NCBI GenBank assembly: GCA_003118195.1
Contig: BEXV01000020.1
Span: forward strand, 225,509 to 289,508
DNA: 64,000 nucleotides
Source of the DNA: Hemicentrotus pulcherrimus
Lineage: Eukaryota; Echinodermata; Echinoidea; Camarodonta; Strongylocentrotidae
Direction of reading: 5' to 3'
The notes under the pieces are model-generated. The model searched no databases. It had not been told where the DNA came from and was given only the letters and a program-made list of their open reading frames with translations. The translations under genes and the position numbers were made by a program. This document shows, one piece after another, positions 12,305-22,452 of the stretch; positions within the stretch are counted from its first letter, which is position 1; each line of letters opens with the position of its first letter.

Positions 12305-12800
12305 AAAGGGAGGAGGGAAATAGAAACCACAGAAACTAGATGAGAGAAGAAAGTTTAAATTAAGGGGGGAATAATAAGAAAAAGTAACTAGAGGAAGAAA
12401 GAGAAGACGGAGAAGGACAGAAAGGAAAAGAAGAAAGAAGAAGATAAGAAAAGGAAGAAGAAAGAGAAGACGGAGAATGACGGGAAGGAAAAGAAGAAGA
12501 AGAAGAAGAAAAGAAGTAGAAGAAGAAAGAGAAGACGGAGATGAACGGGAAGGAAGCAAAGAAGTAAGAAGAAGAAAAGGAAGAAAAGAAGAGGAAGAAA
12601 AATAAAAAGAAGAAGAAAAAAGAAAATAGGGAGATGGACGGGAAGGAAAAGATGAAAGAAGAAGAAGAAGAAGAAAAGAAGAAGAAGAAGAGGGAGGAGA
12701 AGGAAATGCAACAGAAGGAGGAGAAGAATGAACGAAAGATAAGAGGAAGAACAAGAAGCTGAAGAAAAATGAGAAGGAGAGGACGACGAAGAATGATATC
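12305..12800. repeat. Polypurine tract with a 63-65 bp minisatellite core
   Basis: For about 500 bases the plus strand is almost pure A and G. Within it the motif GAGAAGACGG recurs at 12401, 12464 and 12529 (periods 63 and 65). It is followed each time by a GACGGGAAGGAAAAG-like segment, and a weaker copy lies near 12639. GAA/AAG triplet runs fill the rest. Three overlapping minus-strand frames of 107-168 codons (Ser/Phe/Leu only) are by-products of the polypyrimidine strand. Long mirror-like purine tracts can form triplex (H-DNA) structures in vitro. Confidence 0.9.
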
Positions 12801-15800
12801 AAAAAGAAGCCGACCGAATAGTATGGTAAGACATGTCAAAATTAATACCAATCTGTTTAATTATCTTGTTTTTCACTCTCTCTGATGACTGATTGACAAG
12901 ATTTGGGATATTTTTTTTCTCCTCCAGACGACAATGACCATGAAACGGTCGTTGACATCCCCGCTACGTTTCATTCATTGATTGGTATAGCATCTATGAT
13001 GATGATGATGTAGCCTTTCTACAAGACATTGCTCATTTATGACGTTATGATGTTTATCAAAATAATTATTCTTTTATTTCGGGGCGTGCTTCAGATGTGC
13101 GCATGTGATGATAATGTTGAGAGTTAAAATAAGGATCAATACTATTCTGTGTCCGTCACTTATAACCTCTTGTTTTCCAATGGTTTAACTAAACTCCATC
13201 AAAGTACTTTTTAAATTGTCTTACCAAAAGACGCGTGGAGGCACAAAATTGCAGAGGGCGTAATCGATATACTTATTCTAACTCATCATATCTTAGGTAG
13301 TAGTTCATCAACAAAAATAAACAAATCAAATTTAGAAAAATTCATCATTTTTCTGCCAGAATCAGCTGATGAAGCAAAACGTGATTACGGGTTTTTCGAT
13401 GTAATCATTTATCTAACAAGTCTCGCAATACTTTTGCAAATCAATTACCATTTTTTGGTATTATATACTAAAATAGAAATACTACATACAATTAGGAGCT
13501 TAACACGGTGAGAAAGTTTTAAATGAAGACGGCATAAACCCAGACTACTTGTGTGATTAAAATTGATGTTCAATCTCATCATCCGTTGGCAAGTCACATG
13601 ACCAGAGGCAAGAGAGAAACCGCCATATCTGACCTCCAGGAATCAAAACATATCACATTCCATGTTTTTATTCTGAGTAACTAACGTGTTTGCTTGACTG
13701 GAAATATAGAATCTGAAAGGAGACACGAATGTCGACGATATTGAGTTTATGATCGTCATTTAAAGTGACTCGGTAACATTGTAGAAAGTTGATGGAAAAA
13801 TTCCATAATTTGCATATGAAATGTTACTTGTTATATCAATTCTACTCTCCTAACCCTCAAACATGCACAAAATCCTGAAAACATTCTCAAACCACAAAGA
13901 TATTTATGGTTTTCTTTGAAGGCGTCACTGTGCAACACCCTCTATCAGTAAATTCTCCCAACCATTTTGAATTTTCCCATTTTTCATGAAAATAAGACAT
14001 AAGACAGGCTTTTAAAAATATTTTAACACTTAAATGTCTGGAATGGTATAACTAGCCAATTCATTGCTTTGTAACGATTTAAATTCTCCTCAAACTTAAT
14101 TAAATTGTAATAATCTAGTTGGGATAATTCTGGAATCGATCAGATTATTTTTTTCTATTTCAATCATTATAACGTCCCGTTTTCCATCAAACTTTCAGAT
14201 TACCTTTCATTGAATGTCTATCAGTGAAGTCACTAGCACCAGTTTCTCTCATCTAAACAATGTTACCAAGTCCCTAAGTAATCCGTCTTTCCTTTTCGTC
14301 CCATTTTTCCCCCTTCAATTGGAGGTGTCTTTCGGAGGGAACTGAAGATACTATAATGATATTAATAATAAAAAGATAAAATGGTTTCCGAGCTCATTTC
14401 TAGATTAACATTTATGAGAATTTGAAGAAAAAAAAAGGATGTATGTGTATTATATGTTGCCTTGAATAACTTTTGTCTTAGAAAAAAAAATGTTTAACAT
14501 CATACAAGGGAATATATTCAAGTTATTTTCATGATTATTACGTCAGTCGATCAAAATTTAAATGTAATCCTGCTATTTGTTAAAGGGGAGGTCTCCTTCG
14601 AGTAGTATAATGTGAAAATGTGACAAAAACTCTTAACGAATAAAATTATGAAAATAAAGCTCTTTACCAATTTTAAGGACACTGGCAATTCTAAGTATAT
14701 GAGTATATCTGACGTATATTCGATCTAAAGGGACAGTTATTTTCTAATAGGAGTTGGGTTCTTATTTCAACTTTAGGATGACCTATCGGTAATACCAATA
14801 TTTGAATACAGATATTCAGATGGGGCAACCGGCTCTGCTCTTCATAACTTGTCCCCAATCATGATATATTCTAGGCCAATGATGGAAATAACATGATGAC
14901 AGCGTATTGGTTTTCAGCTTTGAGGGCCAAATTCTAGGTCTCCAGTATCAAATTTGCCATTAAACCAACACGAAGGGTCTGAAACTCTGCGTGTTGTCTA
15001 GGACCAGCTGGTACTCTCGTCGCCTCGGTCCACGGACCCGGGACTTTCGGGGAGGTTGCGCCTCCCAGGTCCGCTCACCGGGTGTCTTTTCGACAAGACT
15101 TGTTTGTCCCAACTCTGGCTAATTGATCCCGACGTGAAGAATGTCCAGAAAAAGTCGGAAGTTTGAAATCCGTCACTGATCTCATCGGTCATTACAAGGG
15201 TTAACGACACCTTAAACAGGGCCTAAACACCCCGATTAACAGGGATCAATTTGGCTTTACAAGAAAAGAGATTGATTCACAAACTATACAGCCCTTTTTA
15301 GAGGTCTTTAAGAATACCGACATTCATCTTTGACCGGATTACGTTAAGCCATTCCCAATTAGATTCTTGTTAAAAGAAATCATTTAAAGGGTTTCTTCTT
15401 TTTAAAAATGTTTCTGATTCGAAACCGCATTGGATGACGAATGGACTTTTGGCAAAGATATCCAATCCTATTTAAACAGATTGCTGTGTAACAGTCTAGT
15501 AAGAAAACCATAAAGAGACTATTTTGTAGAGATTGGTGTGTTGTTATTATTGCTAAAAACAAGCTTATTCCATTTAGGTTATGATTTGTTTCAGTCAGGG
15601 CTGTTCAATATATCAACCTTTCACTTTACTTTGAAAAACCAATACTTTGAAAAACCAAAATCTCAGAGTCAAACTTCGATTTATTTATTTTCTCTCTATA
15701 CTATCACAAATCTTCATGAGATATTATAATGAAATATATTACGTGTGTTATAACGAACACTTAGATCAAAGTATCTAGGCGTCTAAAATATAAAAAAAAT

Positions 15801-16027
15801 CCCAGTAGGATATTTCTCTAAAAATAACATTTGTAGATTATCGTTAGAGTGAGTAAAATTGAGAATTGTATATAGGCCTAGTACTATTTTAAACAAACCT
15901 AAAAGAGTAAAGAAAATGCACCTTTAAAATCAATTGTCTTGAAAGCATAGGTTTTTCTAACCACATTTTTATTCATGTTCTTCTTGTCTCTGTATTTATT
16001 TAACACACCCGCCCCTCTCTCCCTTTC

Positions 16028-16065
<38 letters not shown>

Positions 16066-16565
16066 TGAATGAAGAAGAAAACAATATTGAAAACAAGTAG
16101 TTTTAATATAATCTATGCTCGCAGTCCGTAGACGGAAGTGTAATGGTTGTAATATAATGACTATGATAAAACAACGCTGCAAAATTGAAATACATGTTGA
16201 GTCAATGGGAATTTTAAAATAATAAGAAATCCTCTGTCAGATGTTTCCTATTTCTCTTCTTCGTGAATACAAAATGTAAAATAAAATGTACTTTTTTATT
16301 CTTTTGCTTTGTTCGTCTCCTGTTTTTCCAGTCAATGTCTAATTGTCTTTCAAATAAACATCATTGAATCTACAAGTATATATTTTTTATAATGATATTT
16401 CAACAATTTTTATCGATCCTGTGATTTTAAAATAGGAGGCCAACAACAAAATGTTATATTAAAATTTTCATTAAATACCAATTAAAAAAAAAAACTGTTA
16501 GCATTCTTTTTATTTTCATGGCATTTTCCACTTGCAAACTCTCCCTTCACCCCCCCCCCTTTTTC
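12801..16565. other. Region upstream of netrin, no gene recognised
   Basis: This is mostly AT-rich DNA. A short ATG/GAT triplet run lies at 12997-13012. A GC-richer segment at about 14990-15345 stands out and is discussed among the findings. A (CT)n tract lies at 16031-16062. No exon, RNA gene or transposon with two ends could be supported. A TTAAAGGGGAGG motif at 14580 resembles the ends of the TTAA elements but I found no partner end. Confidence 0.5.
16031..16062. repeat. (CT)n microsatellite
   Basis: There are about sixteen uninterrupted CT repeats. The minus-strand Arg-Glu repeat frame across it is an artefact. Confidence 0.95.

Positions 16566-16570
<5 letters not shown>

Positions 16571-16599
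<29 letters not shown>
16571..16599. repeat. (CT)n microsatellite, about 1 kb upstream of the netrin start
   Basis: There are about fourteen uninterrupted CT repeats after a C9 run. A shorter GA tract follows at 17113-17130 inside the presumed leader. Confidence 0.95.
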
Positions 16600-16604
<5 letters not shown>

Positions 16605-16849
16605 ACAATGTCTCTATCTCTTTCTATTTCTCTCTGTCTTTCATTTTGTCACTGAATATCACGGCTGAAAGCAGTGTGCAAACAAGGTCTTTGCTCATGA
16701 CTGGTAGCCGTGACATAGAACACAAATAGAAATGTCAAGAAACAAACAAAAGCGTAAAGAAACCCCTCCATTTCACACCAATCGGCGTAAAAAGAAGAAA
16801 AGCTCTACAGACCACACGTACGGCCTATCCATCCACAGCAAACTATACT

Positions 16850-17634
16850 GAACTGTCAGAGCGCGGTTTCCTATTGGTTCAATTCAACGCACGCGCAGTG
16901 TCGCCGCAATGAATCTTCGTAAGATCACGGCTCAACGCGGGCTGCATACACAGTCACTCGAGCAAAAAGCGAAAAGGCACGAAAAACTAATACCAAGCGT
17001 TTGCACTCGCCTCTCTGTGCATCGTTCGACTATTCTGGCTACCGAGCTCATATCCCGGTAGAAATTCATTTCAGGGGGTTTGTGAGAGACGGCTGAACGC
17101 TAGCAAGAGAAGAGGAGAGAGAGAGAGAAGGAGAGACTGGGGGAAATGTCACCCACAATGTCAATGGATGTTTATTGATCGCAACATAATTTGGATGTAA
17201 TCAACTCGCATTGATCAGTGTTTCTTCCTCTTCTCATATATCCACATGTAGAGAGAGGGTGGACGCATCGCGAATCTCGACAGAGGCTTATCATTCTGAT
17301 TTTGTCCTCAGCTGGAATCAACAACAGGAGATTTGATTCCTGTTTTCTTCCTCTCTCGGAATAAACAGCAGTATCTTGTGTGATAACGAGGACTATAACA
17401 TACGCTCATGTGATATGATTTAATCGAGATCAAGTATATTTATTTGGATCTTTATACTTCTTGTGATTAAGATATATTTTTTGGATATTATTCACCACCT
17501 CTGGTATATCACAGCTCAAGTGATACAACATAATTTGGATTTACACAACATACATTTTTGGATTTGGATTAAACATAACTGAAGGTAAAATGCAAATTGT
17601 GAGTCTTTGTATAAGGAGAACTGAGCATAGTAAG
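16850..17634 (+). promoter_or_regulatory. Probable netrin promoter and 5' UTR
   Basis: GC and CpG content rises sharply from about 16850, unlike the AT-rich DNA on either side. An inverted CCAAT box (ATTGG, 16873-16877) lies next to an NRF1-like CGCACGCGCA (16888-16897), a pairing common in TATA-less animal promoters. There is no convincing TATA box. The leader holds several upstream ATGs. One at 16909 opens 50 codons and stops at 17061, and one at 17146 opens 10 codons and stops at 17178. The transcription start is not known. If it lies near 16900, the leader would be about 700 bases, possibly spliced. Confidence 0.45.
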
Positions 17635-18646
17635 ATGGCTTTGTGGTGGTACGTGGTTAGTGTTTTTGTGATTATGGGATTTGGCAGCTGCTGGGGAGCC
17701 CGCGCTGGTAATAGTGGCATCAGTATGTTTGCGGCCCAAGACTCCCGGAGAGACCCATGCTACGGAGAGAACAACGTCCCCAAGCGATGCGAGCCGGACT
17801 TCGTCAACGCTGCATTCCAGGCTCCCGTGGAGGCCTCCAGCACGTGTGGGGATCCTCCGAGTCGCTTCTGCGCTTTGTCCAGTGGCGCAGAAGGTGAGAG
17901 GCAGAGGAACTGTTTCATCTGCGACGAGAGCCACCCAAAACGTCGTCACCCGGCATCCTACCTGACCGATCTGCACAACCCAAACAACCTGACCTGCTGG
18001 CAATCAGAGCCTTTCACTCAAAGCCAGCACAACGTCACCCTGAAGCTATCACTGACAAAGCGCTTCGAGATCACCTACATCTCCATGGAGTTCTGCTGGC
18101 TTCACCCAGACTCCATGGTCATCTTCAAGTCGCAGGACTTCGGCAAGACATGGCAACCATATCAGTACTACTCGAGCCAGTGCCGAAAGACCTACGGGAT
18201 GCCCAAGAATGCTGTCATCACCAAGCAGAATGAGCAGGAGCCAGCCTGCACGGATATCCATAGTTCGGATCTTATCGCCGGTTCCCGGGTGGCCTTCAGC
18301 ACCCTGGAAGGACGCCCCTCCGCATACGACTTCGACAACAGCCCCGTCCTGCAGGACTGGGTCACGGCCACCGACATCAAGATCGTCTTCAACAAGCTAC
18401 CGGTCCTCGGTGAGAACGAGGACGAGAACCCTCGGGAGAGTCTCTACTACGCTCTCTCGGACCTCTCCGTCGGTGGACGTTGCAAATGCAACGGGCACGC
18501 GTCGAGCTGTGGCCCAGGACGGGACGGGGAGATGGAGTGCGACTGCAAGCATAATACAGCTGGAAGAGAATGTGAGCTTTGTAAGACCTTCCATTACGAC
18601 AGACCCTGGGCCAGGGCCACATCAAAAGAAGCCAACGAATGCATAC
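17635..18646 (+). CDS. Netrin, first coding exon (partial gene)
   Basis: Netrins are secreted laminin-related guidance proteins that bind DCC/neogenin and UNC5 receptors and steer axons and migrating cells. This exon encodes 337 residues plus one base of the next codon. Residues 1-21 are a hydrophobic signal peptide ([14 protein letters not shown]). Residues from about 38 to 282 form the laminin N-terminal domain, with family motifs such as [23 protein letters not shown] and [17 protein letters not shown]. Residues 283-336 are a complete eight-cysteine LE module ([31 protein letters not shown]). N118 and N133 sit in N-glycosylation sequons. Exon end NECI and phase match the first coding exon boundary of vertebrate netrin-1. 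Base composition is much richer in GC than the flanks. I chose ATG 17635 because it has A at -3, G at +4 and opens directly into a signal peptide. An in-frame ATG at 17590 would add 15 residues. The remaining LE modules and NTR domain lie outside the window. Confidence 0.96.
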
Positions 18647-18652
18647 GTAAGT
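18647..18652 (+). other. 5' splice donor ending the netrin exon
   Basis: GTAAGT follows the exon directly and matches the animal donor consensus. Reading through it gives a stop after two codons (18652-18654), so splicing is required. The exon ends in phase 1 (one base of the next codon), just after the last cysteine of the first LE module. Confidence 0.92.
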
Positions 18653-20116
18653 AAACAACAAATTATATCCGGTAGTTCTTTGAAGTATGTTTACATGGTT
18701 GTTATTCAAATGTCACACACTGGCTTCCATGTTCATATGTATCGAAACCTCGTTACGTTTGGATTATCCAAGGATCGTTATTGAATAGAGAAACCTGATA
18801 CATTGATTTGAAACTTAGAGTCTGAAAAGAATTTGGTCGAGCTGGTACAATATGTCATTAAGATTACGAGCACAGTCTACACTGTAATGTTAGACACTAA
18901 GGTTTTGAACCAAAATATCCATGGAAATTTGTATTGAAAATAAAAATGTTTAAATGACACAAATATCATGATATGCTAGTCATTTCATCTGCAAAAAAAT
19001 GAAATGAAATAACATATATCGTTGTTAATAGTGGCATTTGTCCGGATCTCGAAACAAATTCAGTCAGCACAAGAAAATATATTTCGGAAAGCAAGTTGTC
19101 TGTAATATATATTATGGGAGGCAAAAATAATACTTCTTGTCGTATTACACTTTTACACAAATTTGATCAGTGAGTACTTAGACCTCTCGACGATTGATTT
19201 AAGAGAAGCAATTGCCAGGTTTTCTATCAACACACACATAAGTCGTTGTGTCCAACCCGAGTACTATACCCTTTAGCGTTCCCCTTCGAATTTATTCTAC
19301 AGCTGATCAAGTGCCCGAAATGCGATCCAAGTGTTGAAATTCATGAGTAATAATTGCTGTGATCTTCACCCAGGGATCGGTATAGGCTAGACACTGCCCA
19401 TCCCGCCAGTATCCCGAGAATGTTTCCATTACCACTCTTATGCACTGCGCAGAGTTTGTTCTTTTTACATAACATGTTATGACTTTTTAAGAAAAGGGGC
19501 TCCATATATTTTGAATTATTGAAAATTTGTTTATGAACGAAATTTCATTACGGTGTGATATCAAACCGAACGCTTTATCGTTAGACATTGTTGAGGATTC
19601 GTTTATTACTTCAGGATGTGTACAATGATAGAACCGATTAATAGTTTTGTTATTTTCATTTGCTGTGAACATAGGTGACTGCTATGTTAACAAACACTTT
19701 TAGATTCTTTTCAAGGGATTGTACCTTCTTTGAGCTGCATCCAAATATTTGCAGCGATCCTCTCTTTCTAAAACGATAAGGCCTCTTTAATGCTTTAACT
19801 AGATTGTAATATCTTACAATATAGATTGAAGAACAAGTGTTTGTGTAATAATGACGGTCGCAGGTACAGAAGTTTAATCTGCCTAATGAAATGAAAATTT
19901 TGTCAGTGGAAACTGCCCTTTGAGGACACCATGGATACCTCATACATCACTCACGGAGTGTCTCGGAATGCCTCTAATCATGCTTAATTTGTGACCGATG
20001 GAAGGCGAGGAAACGCTGCATTTGTGACTAATTCTTCAATCGCTGCTGGTCTCAGTGGTCTGAGTCCCCCTTCGCTGCCTTAGGGGTGGACCACCTAACT
20101 AATATTCATTATACTG
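18653..20116. other. Presumed netrin intron, left part
   Basis: No exon with netrin LE-2/LE-3 motifs or any other known family was seen. The sequence is AT-rich and without obvious repeats up to the satellite at 20117. Confidence 0.55.
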
Positions 20117-20622
20117 CTGGGTTAACCCGGTCAGTACCATACGCAGAATAATATATGCAAAGTCAATATCAATGAATGCTTCTGGGAACGAGAGTGTTAA
20201 GATTATGTTGTAGGGTAGACTCTCTACTATTAAAAAGAAATCACTTTGTTAATTGATTGACTCGGTCAGTGCCATACGCAGAAGTTACATGAACAAGTCA
20301 ATGCCATCGAATGCTTGTGGAATTAAGGATATTATGGTTATGTTGTACGGTGATCTGTCCTCTATGCGAATTAAGTATACTACTTGATTAACCCGCTCAG
20401 GACCAAACGTAGAAATGGCATGTAATGAGGCAATGTCATGGACGGCTTCTGAGAACGAGAGTGTTAAAGTTACTTTGAAGGAGGAGGGAGACTCCCCACC
20501 ATACCTGTTTATTTTACACATTGATTACCCCGATGAGTGTCACACGCAGAAGTAACATGTCCAAAGTCAATATCGTGGTATAGGCTTGTGGGAATACGGG
20601 AGTTAAGGCTATCATAAAAGTG
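20117..20622. repeat. Four-copy satellite, ~134-bp unit
   Basis: The motif CGGTCAGTACCATACGCAGAA starts copy 1 at 20128 and recurs in diverged form at 20263, 20394 and 20531 (steps 135, 131 and 137). Each copy also holds 'caaagtcaat', 'gcttctggga' and a 'gttaag' segment in the same order. Copies differ by many substitutions, so the array is old. The short minus-strand frame at 20521-20285 is a chance frame. I know no family for it. Confidence 0.85.
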
Positions 20623-22255
20623 GTCTAGATCTTAGGACGGCTAGACGTATCCACCTCATCAGTTCCTGTGTGTTCTTGCTTGTTGTCATCGGGAAAATAG
20701 GTAATTGCTCTTTAGAATAAAATGCATATCGATCCCTAATACTGTCAACTATCCGAGATGTCGGTTATATAATGGAAATCTAAAACCGTACGGGAAATGT
20801 TCCTAACACTCCAAACCTTTTTGTTTAACTCTCCAAACTTGAATGGGAAATGGGAAGATGACAGATTGGAGCAGCACTTGGCATAGCTTCCCCCACACTT
20901 GGGTTGACATGGTGCTAAATGATTTAAAACAAACACGATCAAGTGTTTGATGAGGGGTTAGGAGTGGATGAATTTAGCAGAGAGAAAAGGTGTTGGTATG
21001 TCCTGCATAACTGATATCTAGACAGAAAATACACGATTATGTGATTGTAGAAATATGGATATTATGTTTGATTGAACATAAAATGCCCAAACCATCATGC
21101 CCATGTTCATATAGTCATCGCTGTACTATGAAATAGTTAGACGCATGACATTCACACCTGTTTCAGCTATCATGTCGTGTCCGTAGTTTTCCGAACTTCT
21201 ATATTTTTTAGGCTAAACTGAACAGTCATTAAACCGATACATTTAATCGTCTCGATTCAGAGACGGCGATTAGTTCATTCTGTCTTCCCAACACTTTTTA
21301 ACGTGTTGATTTCCCCTTTTCAAAGAGTAAGAGAATAAATTGTACAAATACTTAAGCTATAATATGTTTGTAATGATATATGCTCGAAGGTTGGCCCCGT
21401 TCAATTTCAATTGAAATGCACTTCTGGAAATCAAATCATTAAGATTGAATGAGTTTCATAATTAAGTTATCCATCACAGGCCAATTTATTCATTTTATTC
21501 TTTTCCCCTAGCATTCCCTCGGCTCAAATAAAAAAGGAAACCGAGGGGAACCTGCTTAGAAACTGAAGAGTTCTTCTGGCAATAGTTCCCATAATTTCTT
21601 TCATTTTTGATCCTGTATTATGGACGTCCTCGCGAGTATTTTCCACTATCGCATTAGTATTCGTCGCACACTGGTCTTAATCATTGCCCCACCAACACTT
21701 TCCAGTTTCAATGGAAAATCTCGCGAAATTCGAGAGGGCCTCTAGGCCAAGCGTCTGGATTAAAATAAGATGGGTATAGAGAGGAGAGGGAGAAATAGCG
21801 AGGATTTTTCTCCATAAAAAGGGAAAATTCCATGAGTTCGAATACTTGAATAACAAGGATTCCCGCTATTTCCGAGAGGCTATATGAGAAAATTTTGGCC
21901 CAAGGGCTATCTTTGATGTTGGTGATAGAATCCTTTCCCTTAAAGTTTTAGACCGTGTTTTGACGTAAACAATATATTAGGTCTGGTTACTGGAGGGAAG
22001 AAGCAACTACCAACTTCAAAACATGGATTAAATTGACTGTTCCTACTAAATAATATCCCTGTCTCTGTTTCTGTTTCATCTTTCATTCTGTATCTATCTG
22101 GGTATGAAATTGTATCACCTCATCTGTAATTTCAGGCTGGTTTTATGGCATTTGTATATTCTCAGGAACAGTTCATAAGTTCAAAAAAAGTGATTAATGA
22201 CGAAAACGAAGCAGTAATGTATATGAATATTTATGTCGATTTAGACTATTTCTAA
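20623..22255. other. Presumed intron, unique sequence
   Basis: No gene is visible. A segment at about 21480-21930 is less AT-biased and holds a short inverted repeat (CCCTCGG at 21516, CCGAGGG at 21541) and several CG-containing words. It could be a regulatory element but nothing decisive is visible. Confidence 0.5.
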
Positions 22256-22452
22256 AGTGGTTGCTCATTTCATGCAACTGCAATTTTCGATTAAAAGAAA
22301 TGCTGAAATAAACCTAGCACGACTTACATTTCATGCACCTACTATTTCAGTTTCAGAAAACTCAAAAGCTTTACAGTTATTAAAACGGCCACACATTTCA
22401 CGCACCTGCGATATCAGTAAATAAAGAAAAGTTGAAATAAACCTAAAACGTT
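22256..22452. repeat. Imperfect ~64-bp tandem trimer
   Basis: CATTTCATGCA-type starts recur at 22266, 22327 and 22394 (steps 61 and 67). The first and third units share 'GAAATAAACCTA' at their ends. Confidence 0.65.

Noticed and set aside
12296..12851. Three overlapping minus-strand frames of 107-168 codons
   Set aside because: They consist almost only of Ser, Phe and Leu because the strand is pure pyrimidine. They are open in all three frames and have no domain.
17569..18003. 144-codon minus-strand frame and several plus-strand frames over the netrin exon
   Set aside because: They are shadows of the GC-rich netrin coding exon in other frames, with no independent evidence.
22273..22284. TGCAACTGCAAT, encoding CNCN, the start of the second LE module of netrins
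   Set aside because: The following codons do not continue the LE pattern, there is no acceptor at the right phase, and it lies in a tandem repeat.
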